Below the pieces are notes generated by a model that was not told the DNA's origin, searched no databases, and saw nothing but the letters and a program-made list of their open reading frames with translations. A stretch of DNA of 32,084 nt from Patescibacteria group bacterium (GTDB taxonomy: Bacteria; Patescibacteriota; Minisyncoccia; Phycocordibacterales; UBA12088): contig WFWH01000041.1 in NCBI GenBank assembly GCA_015491245.1, positions 1-32,084 on the forward strand. The letters run 5' to 3'. This document shows, one piece after another, positions 1 to 7,518 of the stretch (its first letter is position 1; each line of letters opens with the position of its first letter). The position numbers and the translations under genes are program-made.

Positions 1-474
1 CTATTCCACCTGCTGCGCTGCGGGAATGCCGTAGGTTGCCTCTATCTTCTCGCGCAGTACAGGGAGGTATGCCTCGCCCAAGGAATCGGAGATTGCCGCG
101 GCAAAGTATTCGGCGAGGAGCGGATTGCCCTTTCCTTCCAGTATTTCTCCGAGGCATTCCCCGCACGGCGCCTCACCATTCACCACCTCTTCAAGGCAGT
201 CACATACTAATGCCCTTTCTTGATGTGAGGGATCGGTGAAGCAATATGTGCAGGGGTTCTGGAGGCAGCATTGGTAGCGGCCGCTGGCTATGAGCGCTCT
301 CACTCCCTCGGATACCTCGGCGCTCAGCGCGCGCGGCTCCGCGGCGCCTTGCGGTGCCGCGCGGCCACCATCGTGCAGTAGGGGCGCGGCCCAATACCCC
401 GCCGCCGCAGCGGCGGCTATCGCCAGCGTGCCGACAGCGTAGCGAGCGAAAGCGGTAGGGATGCGTGTCAACAT
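1..474 (-). CDS. Membrane-anchored 8-cysteine protein, putative metal binding
   Basis: This 157-residue protein of unknown function has an N-terminal hydrophobic segment (about residues 10-32, Ala-rich), which is an anchor or signal. The rest is an exported domain with eight cysteines in four close groups: QCC, CTYC, CDC and CGEC, within about 45 residues. I recall similar CC..C..C / CDC / CGEC proteins from Parcubacteria, but cannot name a family. The cysteine spacing suggests metal binding or structural disulfides. The reading frame stays open upstream to 588. I chose the ATG at 474 because it directly precedes the hydrophobic segment, and an earlier start would overlap the DUF411 gene. It lies 7 nt after that gene's stop, so the two are probably co-transcribed, and the DUF411 partner favours a role in copper or soft-metal handling. 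The existence of the gene is secure; the role is inferred. Confidence 0.7.
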   Translation of the reverse strand: MLTRIPTAFARYAVGTLAIAAAAAAGYWAAPLLHDGGRAAPQGAAEPRALSAEVSEGVRALIASGRYQCCLQNPCTYCFTDPSHQERALVCDCLEEVVNGEAPCGECLGEILEGKGNPLLAEYFAAAISDSLGEAYLPVLREKIEATYGIPAAQQVE

Positions 475-481
475 ATGCGGG

Positions 482-967
482 TTAGATGGTGAGATAGGGA
501 CGCAGTGCGCCGTTGGTAAATTGGTACACCTCAAAGGGGGCGCGCTTGGGGCCCGGCATGCCTGGTGTGCCAGAAGGCATGCGCGCAAGCCCGATGCCGT
601 CTATTGCGGGCCGCTCTGCCAGCAATTTTTGCAGCGCTTCCATAGGCACATGCCCCTCCACGCGATAGCCCGCCATGGTAATGGTGTGGCAGCTGAGGCC
701 GTCTTGGGGGATGCCGTAGCGCTTCTTCACTGCATCCATATCATCGGTGTTCCGTACCGACACAGTGAAACCGTTGCGCCGCAGGGCTTTGGCGTACCCC
801 TCGCAGCAGCCGCACGTGGGTGATTTGTATAGTACTGCGGTTATGCCGGAGCCAAACCCTGTTACGGGAGGCTGCGGGTCTGCGGGAGCGGTAAGCAGGT
901 AGAATCCCGTGCCGCCGAGCACGAGCACCAGTGCGGCCGCCGCCGCACCAAGCATGGTATTACGCAT
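482..967 (-). CDS. DUF411 family metal-binding protein
   Basis: This is a 161-residue protein with an N-terminal membrane anchor (about residues 5-26) and a DUF411 domain. The diagnostic features are the TCGCC cluster (C52, C54, C55) at the start of a thioredoxin-like strand-helix, followed by an SCHT motif (C93, H94) and EGHVP (H106). DUF411 proteins are usually found with copper-resistance genes and are thought to bind copper or another soft metal outside the membrane; the exact chemistry is not settled. The frame is open upstream to 1228, but the only start that puts a hydrophobic segment at the N-terminus is ATG 967, with ATG 955 as the alternative. No Shine-Dalgarno sequence is visible. 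It lies between the two-helix protein and the 8-Cys protein, and the three read as one minus-strand unit. Confidence 0.85.
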   Translation of the reverse strand: MRNTMLGAAAAALVLVLGGTGFYLLTAPADPQPPVTGFGSGITAVLYKSPTCGCCEGYAKALRRNGFTVSVRNTDDMDAVKKRYGIPQDGLSCHTITMAGYRVEGHVPMEALQKLLAERPAIDGIGLARMPSGTPGMPGPKRAPFEVYQFTNGALRPYLTI

Positions 968-1041
968 ACGCAATGTGTGTGAGGTATTGAGCGGATAAGG
1001 GGAAGTGATGCCGTGCGGATAGGTTGCCGCGCATTCCGCCG

Positions 1042-1464
1042 TTACCACACACGTGGATGTACAATCCCTTTTGCCAGCGCCTGCCGCAACGGATCGCGGA
1101 GGGGAAGAGGCGGCGCACTGTGCAGGAGCAATGCGGTTTGTTGGTTTTGGCGCGCCACGCACGCGGCGAGAACGCGCGCGGGGATTCTCGCGGCGCCTAA
1201 CGCGGCCGCCAGTGCCGCCAGTGCCCACAGGAGAATAGTCTGCAGTGTGGGACTAAAATAGAAAGTGTGCTGCCACTGCAGCACATGCTGGGCTACGCTG
1301 GTGGCGCAGGCGTTGGTGCGCGTAAACGGGCAGGTGCGCCCACCCTGATTGTGTGTTGCGTAGTCGGTGCCGCCGAGCAGCAGTACTCCCACCAATGCCG
1401 CCAATATCCCTGCGGCGACAACGGAACCGCGCGTGCGTTTTTTGCAGCATGCACGTTGCATCAT
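1042..1464 (-). CDS. Small two-helix membrane protein, probably part of the metal cluster
   Basis: This 140-residue protein is unrecognised by name. Two hydrophobic helices are visible, at about residues 14-32 and 73-91. Between them is a loop with a CPF motif, a second cysteine (NAC) and a VLQWQ motif. The tail ends in a GIVHPRVW-like sequence. I recall Parcubacteria proteins with the same plan (CPF, C, WQ, two helices, a G-x-x-x-P tail) beside metal genes, but cannot verify this here. The start chosen is the first of two adjacent ATGs (1464 and 1461). The frame runs upstream to 1575, but that part is basic, low in signal, and crosses the inverted repeat at 1570-1593. The gene is first in a minus-strand unit with the DUF411 and 8-Cys genes. 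Confidence 0.6.
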   Translation of the reverse strand: MMQRACCKKRTRGSVVAAGILAALVGVLLLGGTDYATHNQGGRTCPFTRTNACATSVAQHVLQWQHTFYFSPTLQTILLWALAALAAALGAARIPARVLAACVARQNQQTALLLHSAPPLPLRDPLRQALAKGIVHPRVW

Positions 1465-1569
1465 GTGGCCAGTGTAAAACAATTTTCCCTTTCTGTGAAC
1501 GCGCAGTGGTACTTTTTTTCGGGATGCGTGCATACCGTACATAGCGCCGCGGGCGTGGCACGGCTTTGT

Positions 1570-1593
1570 AGGCACTCATCAATTTGAGTGCCT
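1570..1593. promoter_or_regulatory. Perfect 9-bp inverted repeat, possible operator
   Basis: AGGCACTCA and TGAGTGCCT face each other across a 6-nt A/T-rich loop. The repeat lies upstream of the metal-cluster genes and just past the terminator of the carbonic-anhydrase-like gene. It has no T-run on the side that would make it a minus-strand terminator, so an operator or an RNA hairpin in the leader fits better. Its function is inferred. Confidence 0.4.
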
Positions 1594-1622
1594 CAAAAAC
1601 AAAACCCGCCGTGCAGGCGGGT
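1594..1622 (-). terminator. Intrinsic terminator of the carbonic-anhydrase-like gene
   Basis: Read on the minus strand, a 7-bp GC stem (ACCCGCC/GGCGGGT, plus-strand arms 1604-1610 and 1616-1622) is followed directly by a T-rich tract (TTTTGTTTTTG). It begins 17 nt after the stop codon of the minus-strand gene ending at 1640. This is the best classical terminator in the left part of the window. Confidence 0.85.
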
Positions 1623-1639
1623 CGAGAAGGGGAGGGGTT

Positions 1640-2455
1640 TTAATCCGCCGCTTCTTGCGGGGCGGCGGGGACAACGCCGGCGGCTTCCGTGCGCACTTCG
1701 CCCTCCTTTTCGGTGAGGCGATACACCGGAAGCCCTGCGGCAAGGCGGCGGAGCGTTTCCTCGCGGCCGCGTGCTGCGGCGGCGAAGAGCTCCTCGGTGA
1801 GTGCGCCCAGTGCTGCAGCATCCTCTCCGGTGACGCCGAAGAGGGGTGCGATCGCGGCCGCATAGGCGCGCAGGCGCCGCGCTGAGCGCGCAGCATCAAA
1901 CACGAATGCCTGGCCATGGGCATTCGTGTGCGCTGCCATACGGCGCTCGGATTCGTTCACCACCACCGCGCCCTCGCGGTGGTCTCCGGCATAGGTGTCG
2001 CAGCGCACCGCGCTTTCGGTTTGTGCTTCCGCAAGTGCGCGGGTGAGCAGTGCCGCGAGCGCCGCAGCGTCCTCGGCCGCCATGCCGTACGCCGCGGCGT
2101 CGTGCAGCGCATGACGTACGTGGCCGCAGCCCGTCCAGCGCGGCGCGCCGTCGGCAACGTGCGTGTCGCTGTGCACGCACAGGCGCCCCCCCAAGAAGGA
2201 GAGGGTAGCACGCCAGAGCGCTTCTACCGAAGGGGCAGGAAGCCCTTGCGCGCGGCGCGCGCGGGCAACGGCGGCTGCTGCAAGCACGAGCTCCATGTCG
2301 CCACCGGGCGCGGCGAGCCCGTGGGTTTGCCCTTCCGCACACCTGCCATCCACGCAGCAGGCGTGCCGCGACATTCCCTCCGCTTCCTCCGGTTGGCGGA
2401 TACCTTCCGCGACGAAAGCGGCGGCGTCTTTTTGATTAAGATAATTTTTTCCCAT
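1640..2455 (-). CDS. Putative beta-carbonic-anhydrase-like protein
   Basis: This 271-residue soluble, alanine-rich protein has near its N-terminus CCVDGR (C33 or C34, D36, R38), which matches the Cys-x-Asp-x-Arg motif of beta-carbonic anhydrases. An APGGD loop follows, then HSDTH, and later TGCGH. In classical beta-carbonic anhydrases the second zinc site is His-x-x-Cys. Here the position two before the cysteine motif is W-T-G-C, so the usual histidine is missing and the metal site must differ or be lost. It could be a divergent zinc enzyme or a non-catalytic relative. The ATG at 2455 has a good Shine-Dalgarno sequence (AGGGGAG), unusual for this window, and an extended -10 upstream. It is transcribed away from tyrS and ends at an intrinsic terminator. 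The gene is secure; the family assignment is tentative. Confidence 0.6.
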   Translation of the reverse strand: MGKNYLNQKDAAAFVAEGIRQPEEAEGMSRHACCVDGRCAEGQTHGLAAPGGDMELVLAAAAVARARRAQGLPAPSVEALWRATLSFLGGRLCVHSDTHVADGAPRWTGCGHVRHALHDAAAYGMAAEDAAALAALLTRALAEAQTESAVRCDTYAGDHREGAVVVNESERRMAAHTNAHGQAFVFDAARSARRLRAYAAAIAPLFGVTGEDAAALGALTEELFAAAARGREETLRRLAAGLPVYRLTEKEGEVRTEAAGVVPAAPQEAAD

Positions 2456-2504
2456 ACGTTCTCCCCTGGCGTTTTTCTTCTGCTCTTTTGGTGAGCCGGC
2501 GGGG

Positions 2505-2513
2505 ATTGTAGCA
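2505..2513 (-). promoter_or_regulatory. Extended -10 promoter for the carbonic-anhydrase-like gene
   Basis: On the minus strand this reads TGCTACAAT, an extended -10. It lies about 50 nt before the ATG at 2455 and leaves room for a leader that includes the AGGGGAG ribosome site. This is one of the few genes here with a conventional leader. Confidence 0.55.
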
Positions 2514-2620
2514 CACCCCCTATGGAATGGAAGAGGCGCAACGGCAGAGGGCTGGGAAAACTAAAAAAAACACGACATGCGTGAGGTGCGGTACGTCCGC
2601 ATGTACATTTTTGCGTAGGT

Positions 2621-2629
2621 TGGTACAAT
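2621..2629 (+). promoter_or_regulatory. Extended -10 promoter of tyrS, near-leaderless
   Basis: TGG-TACAAT ends 8 nt before the tyrS ATG (2638). A transcription start about 7 nt after a -10 element would fall almost on the start codon. No -35 close to TTGACA is visible, as is common for TGn-type promoters. Confidence 0.6.
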
Positions 2630-2637
2630 GCAGTCCT

Positions 2638-3906
2638 ATGGAAGGCACACAACGCGGCACCCCACCCCATCATTCCCTGCACGCGCGCGGGCTTATCGCA
2701 CAGGTCGGCGGCGGTACGCTGGAAGAGATTTTTTCCGTGCCGCGCAAGGTGTACCTCGGCATTGATCCGAGTGCTGACTCCATTCATGTGGGCAATTTGG
2801 TGCCCGTCATACTGTTGAAGCACCTGTGCGACCTCGGGCATACTCCTGTGCTGCTCGTGGGGGGCGGCACGGGACTCATCGGCGATCCCAAGGAAAGCGG
2901 CGAGCGCCCGTTGCTTGCCAAAGAGGCGGTGCGGGAAAACGCTGCCGCGCTCGCGCGCCAGCTCTCCGCACTTCTCCAAACTGATTCTCTCCTCATGGTG
3001 GATAACGCCGCGTGGCTCACCGAACTGCACCTCATTGATTTTTTGCGCGACATTGGCAAGCACTTCAGCGTAAACCAGCTCATCAAGCGCGACGTGGTGC
3101 GCCGCCGCCTGGAGACCGAGGAGGACAGCATTTCCTACACCGAGTTTTCGTACACGCTCCTGCAGGCGTACGATTTTCTCCATCTGTTTGAAACGCAAGG
3201 GGTAACGCTGCAGGTGGGTGGCGCGGACCAGTGGGGCAATATTGTGGCGGGTGTGGATCTCATCCGCAGAAAGAAGCGTGCGGCCGCCTATGCGCTCACC
3301 ACACCCCTTGTGGTAGACAAGACTACCGGAAAAAAGTTCGGCAAGTCGGAGGGCAATGCCGTGTGGCTGGCGCCGGACAAGACCTCGCCGTTTGCGTTCT
3401 ACCAATTTTGGCTCAACGTCGCCGACGAGAATGTGGAGGAGTACCTGAAAATATTTACCTTTATGCCGCTTCCGCGCATTGCGGAGGTGGTGGCGGCGCA
3501 TCGCGCTACACCGCACGCGCGCCACGCCCAGCGCACACTCGCGCACGCGGTGACGGCGTTCGTGCATGGCGCCAAGGCGGCAGAAGCAGCAGAGGAAGTA
3601 TCCCGCGCGCTCTTCGGCGGGGGAGATTTCTCATCGCTTTCAGAGGCGGCGCGCGCGGCTCTCCTGAACGAGGTTCCCTCACTCGTGCTTTCCAGCGAGG
3701 AGCGGAAAGAGGGAGTAGCGGTCGCGGATGCGCTCGTGCGCACGGGCCTTGCCACCTCCAAATCGGAGGCGCGCCGCCTAGTGGAGAGCGGCGGTGTTAC
3801 GGTAGACGGCGTGCCGGCGACGTCGGAAACCAAAGTGGGTACGGCGCTCCCCGAGGGGCGTTGGGTGCTCCTGCGCCGCGGCAAAAAGGTGGCGCTGGTG
3901 CGCTAG
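2638..3906 (+). CDS. tyrS: Tyrosine--tRNA ligase
   Basis: This class I aminoacyl-tRNA synthetase activates tyrosine with ATP and charges tRNA-Tyr. It has 422 residues, the normal length. The HIGH-type motif is HVGN (residues 50-53, after a GIDPSADSIH strand), and the KMSKS-type loop is KFGKS (233-237, within a KKFGKSEGN context), both typical of bacterial TyrRS. The C-terminal 60 or so residues form an S4-like RNA-binding domain (TSKSEARRLVESGGV). The frame is open from 2527, but ATG 2638 is chosen because the family N-terminus starts there and a TACAAT -10 lies just upstream. It is divergent from the carbonic-anhydrase-like gene and convergent with comF, with only 19 bp between the two stops. 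Housekeeping function; high certainty. Confidence 0.97.
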   Translation: MEGTQRGTPPHHSLHARGLIAQVGGGTLEEIFSVPRKVYLGIDPSADSIHVGNLVPVILLKHLCDLGHTPVLLVGGGTGLIGDPKESGERPLLAKEAVRENAAALARQLSALLQTDSLLMVDNAAWLTELHLIDFLRDIGKHFSVNQLIKRDVVRRRLETEEDSISYTEFSYTLLQAYDFLHLFETQGVTLQVGGADQWGNIVAGVDLIRRKKRAAAYALTTPLVVDKTTGKKFGKSEGNAVWLAPDKTSPFAFYQFWLNVADENVEEYLKIFTFMPLPRIAEVVAAHRATPHARHAQRTLAHAVTAFVHGAKAAEAAEEVSRALFGGGDFSSLSEAARAALLNEVPSLVLSSEERKEGVAVADALVRTGLATSKSEARRLVESGGVTVDGVPATSETKVGTALPEGRWVLLRRGKKVALVR

Positions 3907-3909
3907 CAT

Positions 3910-3926
3910 GCGCGTAGGAAACGCGC
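3910..3926. terminator. Small hairpin between convergent tyrS and comF
   Basis: GCGCGT and ACGCGC pair around a 5-nt loop in the 19-bp gap between the two stop codons. There is no T-run on either side, so if it terminates transcription it does so weakly. It could also serve as a shared 3'-end structure. Confidence 0.3.
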
Positions 3927-4603
3927 TACCCCGCGAATGCGAGTGCGTGTACTACGTGCGCACCCGCCGACAAAAGCGCGCGCCGCGCTTCGCACAGGGT
4001 GGCGCCCGTGGTGGCGATGTCGTCCACCAGCACCACCTGTGCCCCCGAAAGCGCCGCGGTGCGCCGTGCCAGAAACGCGCCTGCGACATTCTCCGGACGG
4101 CGCGCATGCGGCAGGCGCGATTGGGGAGGGCCGTTGCGCGTGCGCACCAGTACATCTTCCCGCACGGTAAGGCGCGTCTCTGGGAGCGCGTGTGTGAGCG
4201 CGTGCGCCAAGAGGGCGCTTTGGTTGAAGCCCCGCGCGCGCAGGCGCGCGGGGCAAAGCGGTACGGGCACCAGGAGTGCGGGTGCCTGATTTTCTTGCAC
4301 CGCAAGAATCTGCGGCGGCTTTTCGGCAAGCGGCGGGAGCAGGGGCGCACCAGCAGCGCGTGCCCCCCTGAATTTCAGCGCCCACAGCAGCTGGCGCACT
4401 TCCGGCGCGCGGTAGGGGTACAGCACCGTAATCCACGGGTGGCGTGCGTGCGGGCGCGGCGCGTAGAGGGTGTACAGGCGTGCTGCGGGTATGCGCCGCC
4501 ATGCGTGCACCCTCTTGTGCGCGGGGAACAGCAGTACCTGCAGCAGCGCCGCGCCGCGCGCCCACGCTGCCGCCAGCACGCGCGCTGTTTTCCGTTTCGC
4601 CAT
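3926..4603 (-). CDS. comF: ComF family phosphoribosyltransferase-like competence protein
   Basis: This 225-residue protein shows the ComF hallmarks: an LVPVPL strand followed by RARGFNQSALLA in the middle, and the PRPP-binding loop VLVDDIATTGAT near the C-terminus. ComF proteins are needed for uptake or processing of transforming DNA in naturally competent bacteria, and some take part in recombination, but the reaction is not fully defined. The N-terminal zinc-finger cysteines of many ComF proteins are absent here; the N-terminus is Arg/Ala-rich instead. The start is ATG 4603. It diverges from the pilus locus across a 47-bp gap with a palindromic -10 element, suggesting joint expression of DNA uptake and pilus genes. 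Confident family call. Confidence 0.88.
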   Translation of the reverse strand: MAKRKTARVLAAAWARGAALLQVLLFPAHKRVHAWRRIPAARLYTLYAPRPHARHPWITVLYPYRAPEVRQLLWALKFRGARAAGAPLLPPLAEKPPQILAVQENQAPALLVPVPLCPARLRARGFNQSALLAHALTHALPETRLTVREDVLVRTRNGPPQSRLPHARRPENVAGAFLARRTAALSGAQVVLVDDIATTGATLCEARRALLSAGAHVVHALAFAG

Positions 4604-4614
4604 GGGTAACCGAG

Positions 4615-4624
4615 TGGTATACTA
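4615..4624. promoter_or_regulatory. Palindromic -10 element shared by comF and pilM
   Basis: TGG-TATACT on the plus strand is an extended -10 for pilM (ATG 4651, leader about 20 nt). The GTATAC core is self-complementary, so the minus strand reads TAGTATACC and can serve comF (ATG 4603, 12-15 nt downstream). Sequence symmetry at -10 elements is known to allow divergent transcription; its use here is inferred. Confidence 0.55.
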
Positions 4625-4650
4625 AGTCACTATAGCACGCTCAGTAACGT

Positions 4651-5880
4651 ATGGGTTTCCTTGACCGCTTTAATTTCCAGGATGCGCTCCGTGCGCTCCC
4701 TTTTTCTCCCAAGGGAAAGAGCGCATTGGGTATTGATATTGGTTCCTCTTCCGTCAAAGTCACGCAAATCCGCAATGAAAACGGCGTGGCGATACTGGAG
4801 ACGTACGGTGAACTTGCGCTGGGTCCCTATGCGGACGTAGAGATTGGGCGTGCGACCTCGTTAGAGGTTGATCGCCTCACTGAAGCCCTGCGCGACATTT
4901 TGCGGGAGGCAAACGTTACGACCAAAGAGTGCGGCGTTTCCATACCCTTCACCTCCAGCCTTATTTCGCTCCTGACACTTCCCGCGGTAGACCGCAAGAC
5001 GCTCACCAACATGATTCCCTTGGAGGCGCGCAAATACATCCCTGTTCCCATTTCCGAGGTGCTCTTGGACTGGTTTGTCATTCCCGAAGGTGATGCCAAA
5101 TTTCTCTCAAAAGAGGATGCCGAGGAGTCGCACGCTGCTCCCACCGAAGCACTCGCGCCACAAAAAATCGCCCCCGCTTCTCCCCTCACGCCCTCACCCC
5201 CCCAAGGGCGGCACACGCGGGAGCCGGAGAAAAAACTGCACGTACTTCTCGTGGCAATTCATAACGAGGTGCTGCGGAAATTTGATACGGTCATGAAGGC
5301 GCTTGGACTGCGCCCCGCATTTTATGAAATAGAAATTTTCAGCACCATCCGCTCGGTATTGGGGCGCGGGGTGGCGCCGGTGATGGTGCTGGATATCGGC
5401 GCGGCGCGCAGTAAAATTTATATCGTGGAGGCGGGGGTGGTACGTGCCACCCATGCGGTGAACAAGGGGGCGCAGGACATCACGCTCACCCTTGCGAAAA
5501 CGGCGCAAATTTCCATCACCAAAGCGGAGGAAAAAAAGCGCGAGGTAGGCCTTCTGTCGGTCCCAGGGGATACCATTGGCGAGAAACTCGCCCCCATTGC
5601 CCACCGTACGATGGAGTATATTTTCGCAGAGGCAGAGCGCGCCATTTTAGCATACCAGCGCCGCTTCCATGCCAATATCGCGCAGGCGGTGCTGACCGGC
5701 GGCGGCGCCACACTCAAGGGGCTCTTGCCGCTCGCACAGAAAAAATTTGAGCGCGAGGTGGTGCTGTCGGACCCGTTTAAGAAGGTGCAGTATCCCGCAT
5801 TTTTGGAAGAGGTACTGCGGGATGCAGGGCCTGAATTTGCGGTATCACTCGGCCTTGCGCTGCGCAAATTGCGCGAGTGA
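4651..5880 (+). CDS. pilM: Type IV pilus inner-membrane platform protein PilM
   Basis: This 409-residue actin-like ATPase-fold protein forms the cytoplasmic ring of the T4P alignment complex and binds the N-terminal tail of PilN. The first phosphate motif is GIDIGSSSVKV (about residues 28-38). The middle shows the PilM signature SIPFTSSLISLLTLPAV and MIPLEARKYIPVPISEV, and VLTGGGATLKGL lies near the C-terminus. An insertion of about 35 residues rich in Pro/Ala (around 167-192) sits in the middle and looks like a flexible loop. It is the first gene of a plus-strand pilus locus reaching 18832, and the start is supported by a TATACT -10 upstream. High certainty. Confidence 0.93.
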   Translation: MGFLDRFNFQDALRALPFSPKGKSALGIDIGSSSVKVTQIRNENGVAILETYGELALGPYADVEIGRATSLEVDRLTEALRDILREANVTTKECGVSIPFTSSLISLLTLPAVDRKTLTNMIPLEARKYIPVPISEVLLDWFVIPEGDAKFLSKEDAEESHAAPTEALAPQKIAPASPLTPSPPQGRHTREPEKKLHVLLVAIHNEVLRKFDTVMKALGLRPAFYEIEIFSTIRSVLGRGVAPVMVLDIGAARSKIYIVEAGVVRATHAVNKGAQDITLTLAKTAQISITKAEEKKREVGLLSVPGDTIGEKLAPIAHRTMEYIFAEAERAILAYQRRFHANIAQAVLTGGGATLKGLLPLAQKKFEREVVLSDPFKKVQYPAFLEEVLRDAGPEFAVSLGLALRKLRE

Positions 5881-5973
5881 AGCACCGCGTCGTGTCCTCA
5901 AGGGATCGTACCCGCAACGCGCTTTATACACAGCTTACCCCTAGTGCGGACGCGCAAGAGGCACACTATGCCG

Positions 5974-5979
5974 TATAAT
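5974..5979 (+). promoter_or_regulatory. Candidate -10 (TATAAT) upstream of pilN
   Basis: A perfect TATAAT inside CCGTATAATT lies 61 nt before the chosen pilN start. The same CCGTATAAT string recurs before the receiver gene (9746) and the major pilin (12701). No clear -35 is seen. Confidence 0.45.
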
Positions 5980-6040
5980 TACCCATACCTGCAGCCGCAT
6001 TCCGCGCCGCGCGGCGGGCGCATGCACTACGGTGTCCCGT

Positions 6041-6862
6041 ATGGAGCCTCGATTTAAAACCTCATTTATTCCCAAGACATCACTCCCCGCCCAAGGGGAC
6101 GGCGGGGCGCATGCAGCATCCCCAAAGCGAGGCAGTACGCTTTTACTGTCGGCGGGTGTGTTGTTCATTGCATCGCTTACCGCGGCGGGTGCCCTCTACG
6201 CGTACCGGAGTTACCTAGTGAACGATATTGCGTACAAGGCGGATTTGCTGCAAGAAGAGCGCAAGTCCATCGATCCCGCCCTGATACGTGCCATGGCGCG
6301 CCACATGGCGCGCATTGAAGCGGCGAAAAAGATTCTTGCCGCTCACATTGCCCCCACCGTGCTGTTTTCCTTTCTTGAGGAAATTACCCTGGAGAATGTG
6401 CGCTATGCGAGCATGCGTATGGCCGCAAACGAAGGAAGCATTCAGGTGGCGCTTCAGGGTGAAGCGACTAATTTTGAGGCAGTTGCCCTGCAATCAGATG
6501 TGTACGGCAACAACCGCATGGTGCGGCGCGCGTTGTTTTCTGACGTGAATCGCAACAGTGAGGGGTTGGTATTGTTCAACGTGGACGCCACTATGGATCC
6601 GCGTTTTTTGCGCTACGGGAATTATCTCACCCTTCGTGCCAAGGGGGATGGGGCGGTAAGCGACACTCCGGATACCGCGGGGGACGCTCCGGCGCCGTCG
6701 CGGCCTACCTCGGCAGAGGCACCTCCGGCGGCAGTGGTTCCGCAAGAGGCAACGCCCTCCGCAGGAGAGACTGGCGGCGATGCAGAAACAGATGCGGGTT
6801 CCTCGGAAGGTGCGGAGTCTCCGGAAGGCTTACTGCCACCGCCACCGGCCGCATTACCGTAG
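6041..6862 (+). CDS. pilN: PilN-like type IV pilus assembly protein
   Basis: This 273-residue protein has a short cytoplasmic N-terminus, one membrane helix (about residues 30-54), a coiled-coil stretch and a ferredoxin-like periplasmic-type domain. The pattern APTVLFSFLEEITLENVRYAS resembles the PilN segment of the form hxxLxxIP.xVxLxxhxh. The last 70 or so residues are a Pro/Ala/Glu/Ser-rich, low-complexity tail not typical of PilN. PilN links PilM to PilO and the pilus platform. The start chosen is ATG 6041; an in-frame GTG at 6032 is an alternative. The call rests on position between pilM and a PilO-like gene and on topology; sequence similarity is modest. Confidence 0.78.
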   Translation: MEPRFKTSFIPKTSLPAQGDGGAHAASPKRGSTLLLSAGVLFIASLTAAGALYAYRSYLVNDIAYKADLLQEERKSIDPALIRAMARHMARIEAAKKILAAHIAPTVLFSFLEEITLENVRYASMRMAANEGSIQVALQGEATNFEAVALQSDVYGNNRMVRRALFSDVNRNSEGLVLFNVDATMDPRFLRYGNYLTLRAKGDGAVSDTPDTAGDAPAPSRPTSAEAPPAAVVPQEATPSAGETGGDAETDAGSSEGAESPEGLLPPPPAALP

Positions 6863-6898
6863 CGCACACACATCAATGCCTGTAATCAAGTTTTTACC

Positions 6899-7504
6899 AT
6901 GAAAAACCAAACGCTCATTGCGCTCGTGTTGTTCCTTGGTGCCCTCGGTGTGTACCTTGGATTGGTGCAGCCGCTGTATTCCAGTGTGCAGGCGCTTAAG
7001 CCGCGCAGTGCGCAGTTGGATGCGGCGCTGAAAAATGCAGATCAATTTCGCGCGCGCATGAAAGAGCTGAGCGCTGAATTTTTGGTAAAAACCGACAATG
7101 AGAATGCACGGCGCCTCCAAAAGTTGCTGCCGGACAATATAGACAACGTGCGCCTCATTATCGACATCAACAACATTGCCCGCGGGCGCGAGGTGGCGAT
7201 TCGTGATTTTTCTATTACGGAAAATGCACCTCCAGAATCGCCTACACGCGGCGCCGCGCGCCGTGCGGCACGCAGTGAGGAACTTTCTCCTTCAGGCCCG
7301 CGCTACCGCAGTGTGGATCTCAGCTTCACGGCGGAAGCGCCATACCGCCGCTTTCTCGCATTCCTTGATGATTTGCAAAACAGCTTGCGCCTGGTGGATG
7401 TGCGGAAGATACAAGTTTCTCCCGCAGTGCCGGTTGAGGGGGAAGAAGCGGAAGAGCCGAATTACCAGTTTTCCCTTACTCTTACCACGTATTGGCTTGA
7501 GTAG
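6899..7504 (+). CDS. pilO: PilO-like type IV pilus assembly protein
   Basis: This 201-residue protein has one N-terminal membrane helix (about residues 6-22), a coiled coil (about 27-75), then a ferredoxin-like domain ending in NYQFSLTLTTYWLE. The motif RFLAFLDDLQNSLRLVDVRKI is characteristic of PilO, which pairs with PilN in the alignment subcomplex. A 20-residue Arg/Pro/Ala linker splits the domain around residues 110-132. It lies 36 nt downstream of pilN and 14 nt upstream of the next gene. No Shine-Dalgarno sequence is seen before ATG 6899. Fairly certain from the fold pattern and position. Confidence 0.85.
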   Translation: MKNQTLIALVLFLGALGVYLGLVQPLYSSVQALKPRSAQLDAALKNADQFRARMKELSAEFLVKTDNENARRLQKLLPDNIDNVRLIIDINNIARGREVAIRDFSITENAPPESPTRGAARRAARSEELSPSGPRYRSVDLSFTAEAPYRRFLAFLDDLQNSLRLVDVRKIQVSPAVPVEGEEAEEPNYQFSLTLTTYWLE

Positions 7505-7518
7505 AACTGCCGAGGCGT

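Noticed and set aside
968-1228. N-terminal extension of the DUF411 protein
   Set aside because: The added part is Arg/Pro-rich, overlaps the upstream two-helix gene, and would bury the membrane anchor.
2224-3567. Minus-strand open frame of 447 codons
   Set aside because: It is the shadow of tyrS on the opposite strand; it is Arg/His-rich with no domain, while the plus strand encodes a complete TyrRS.
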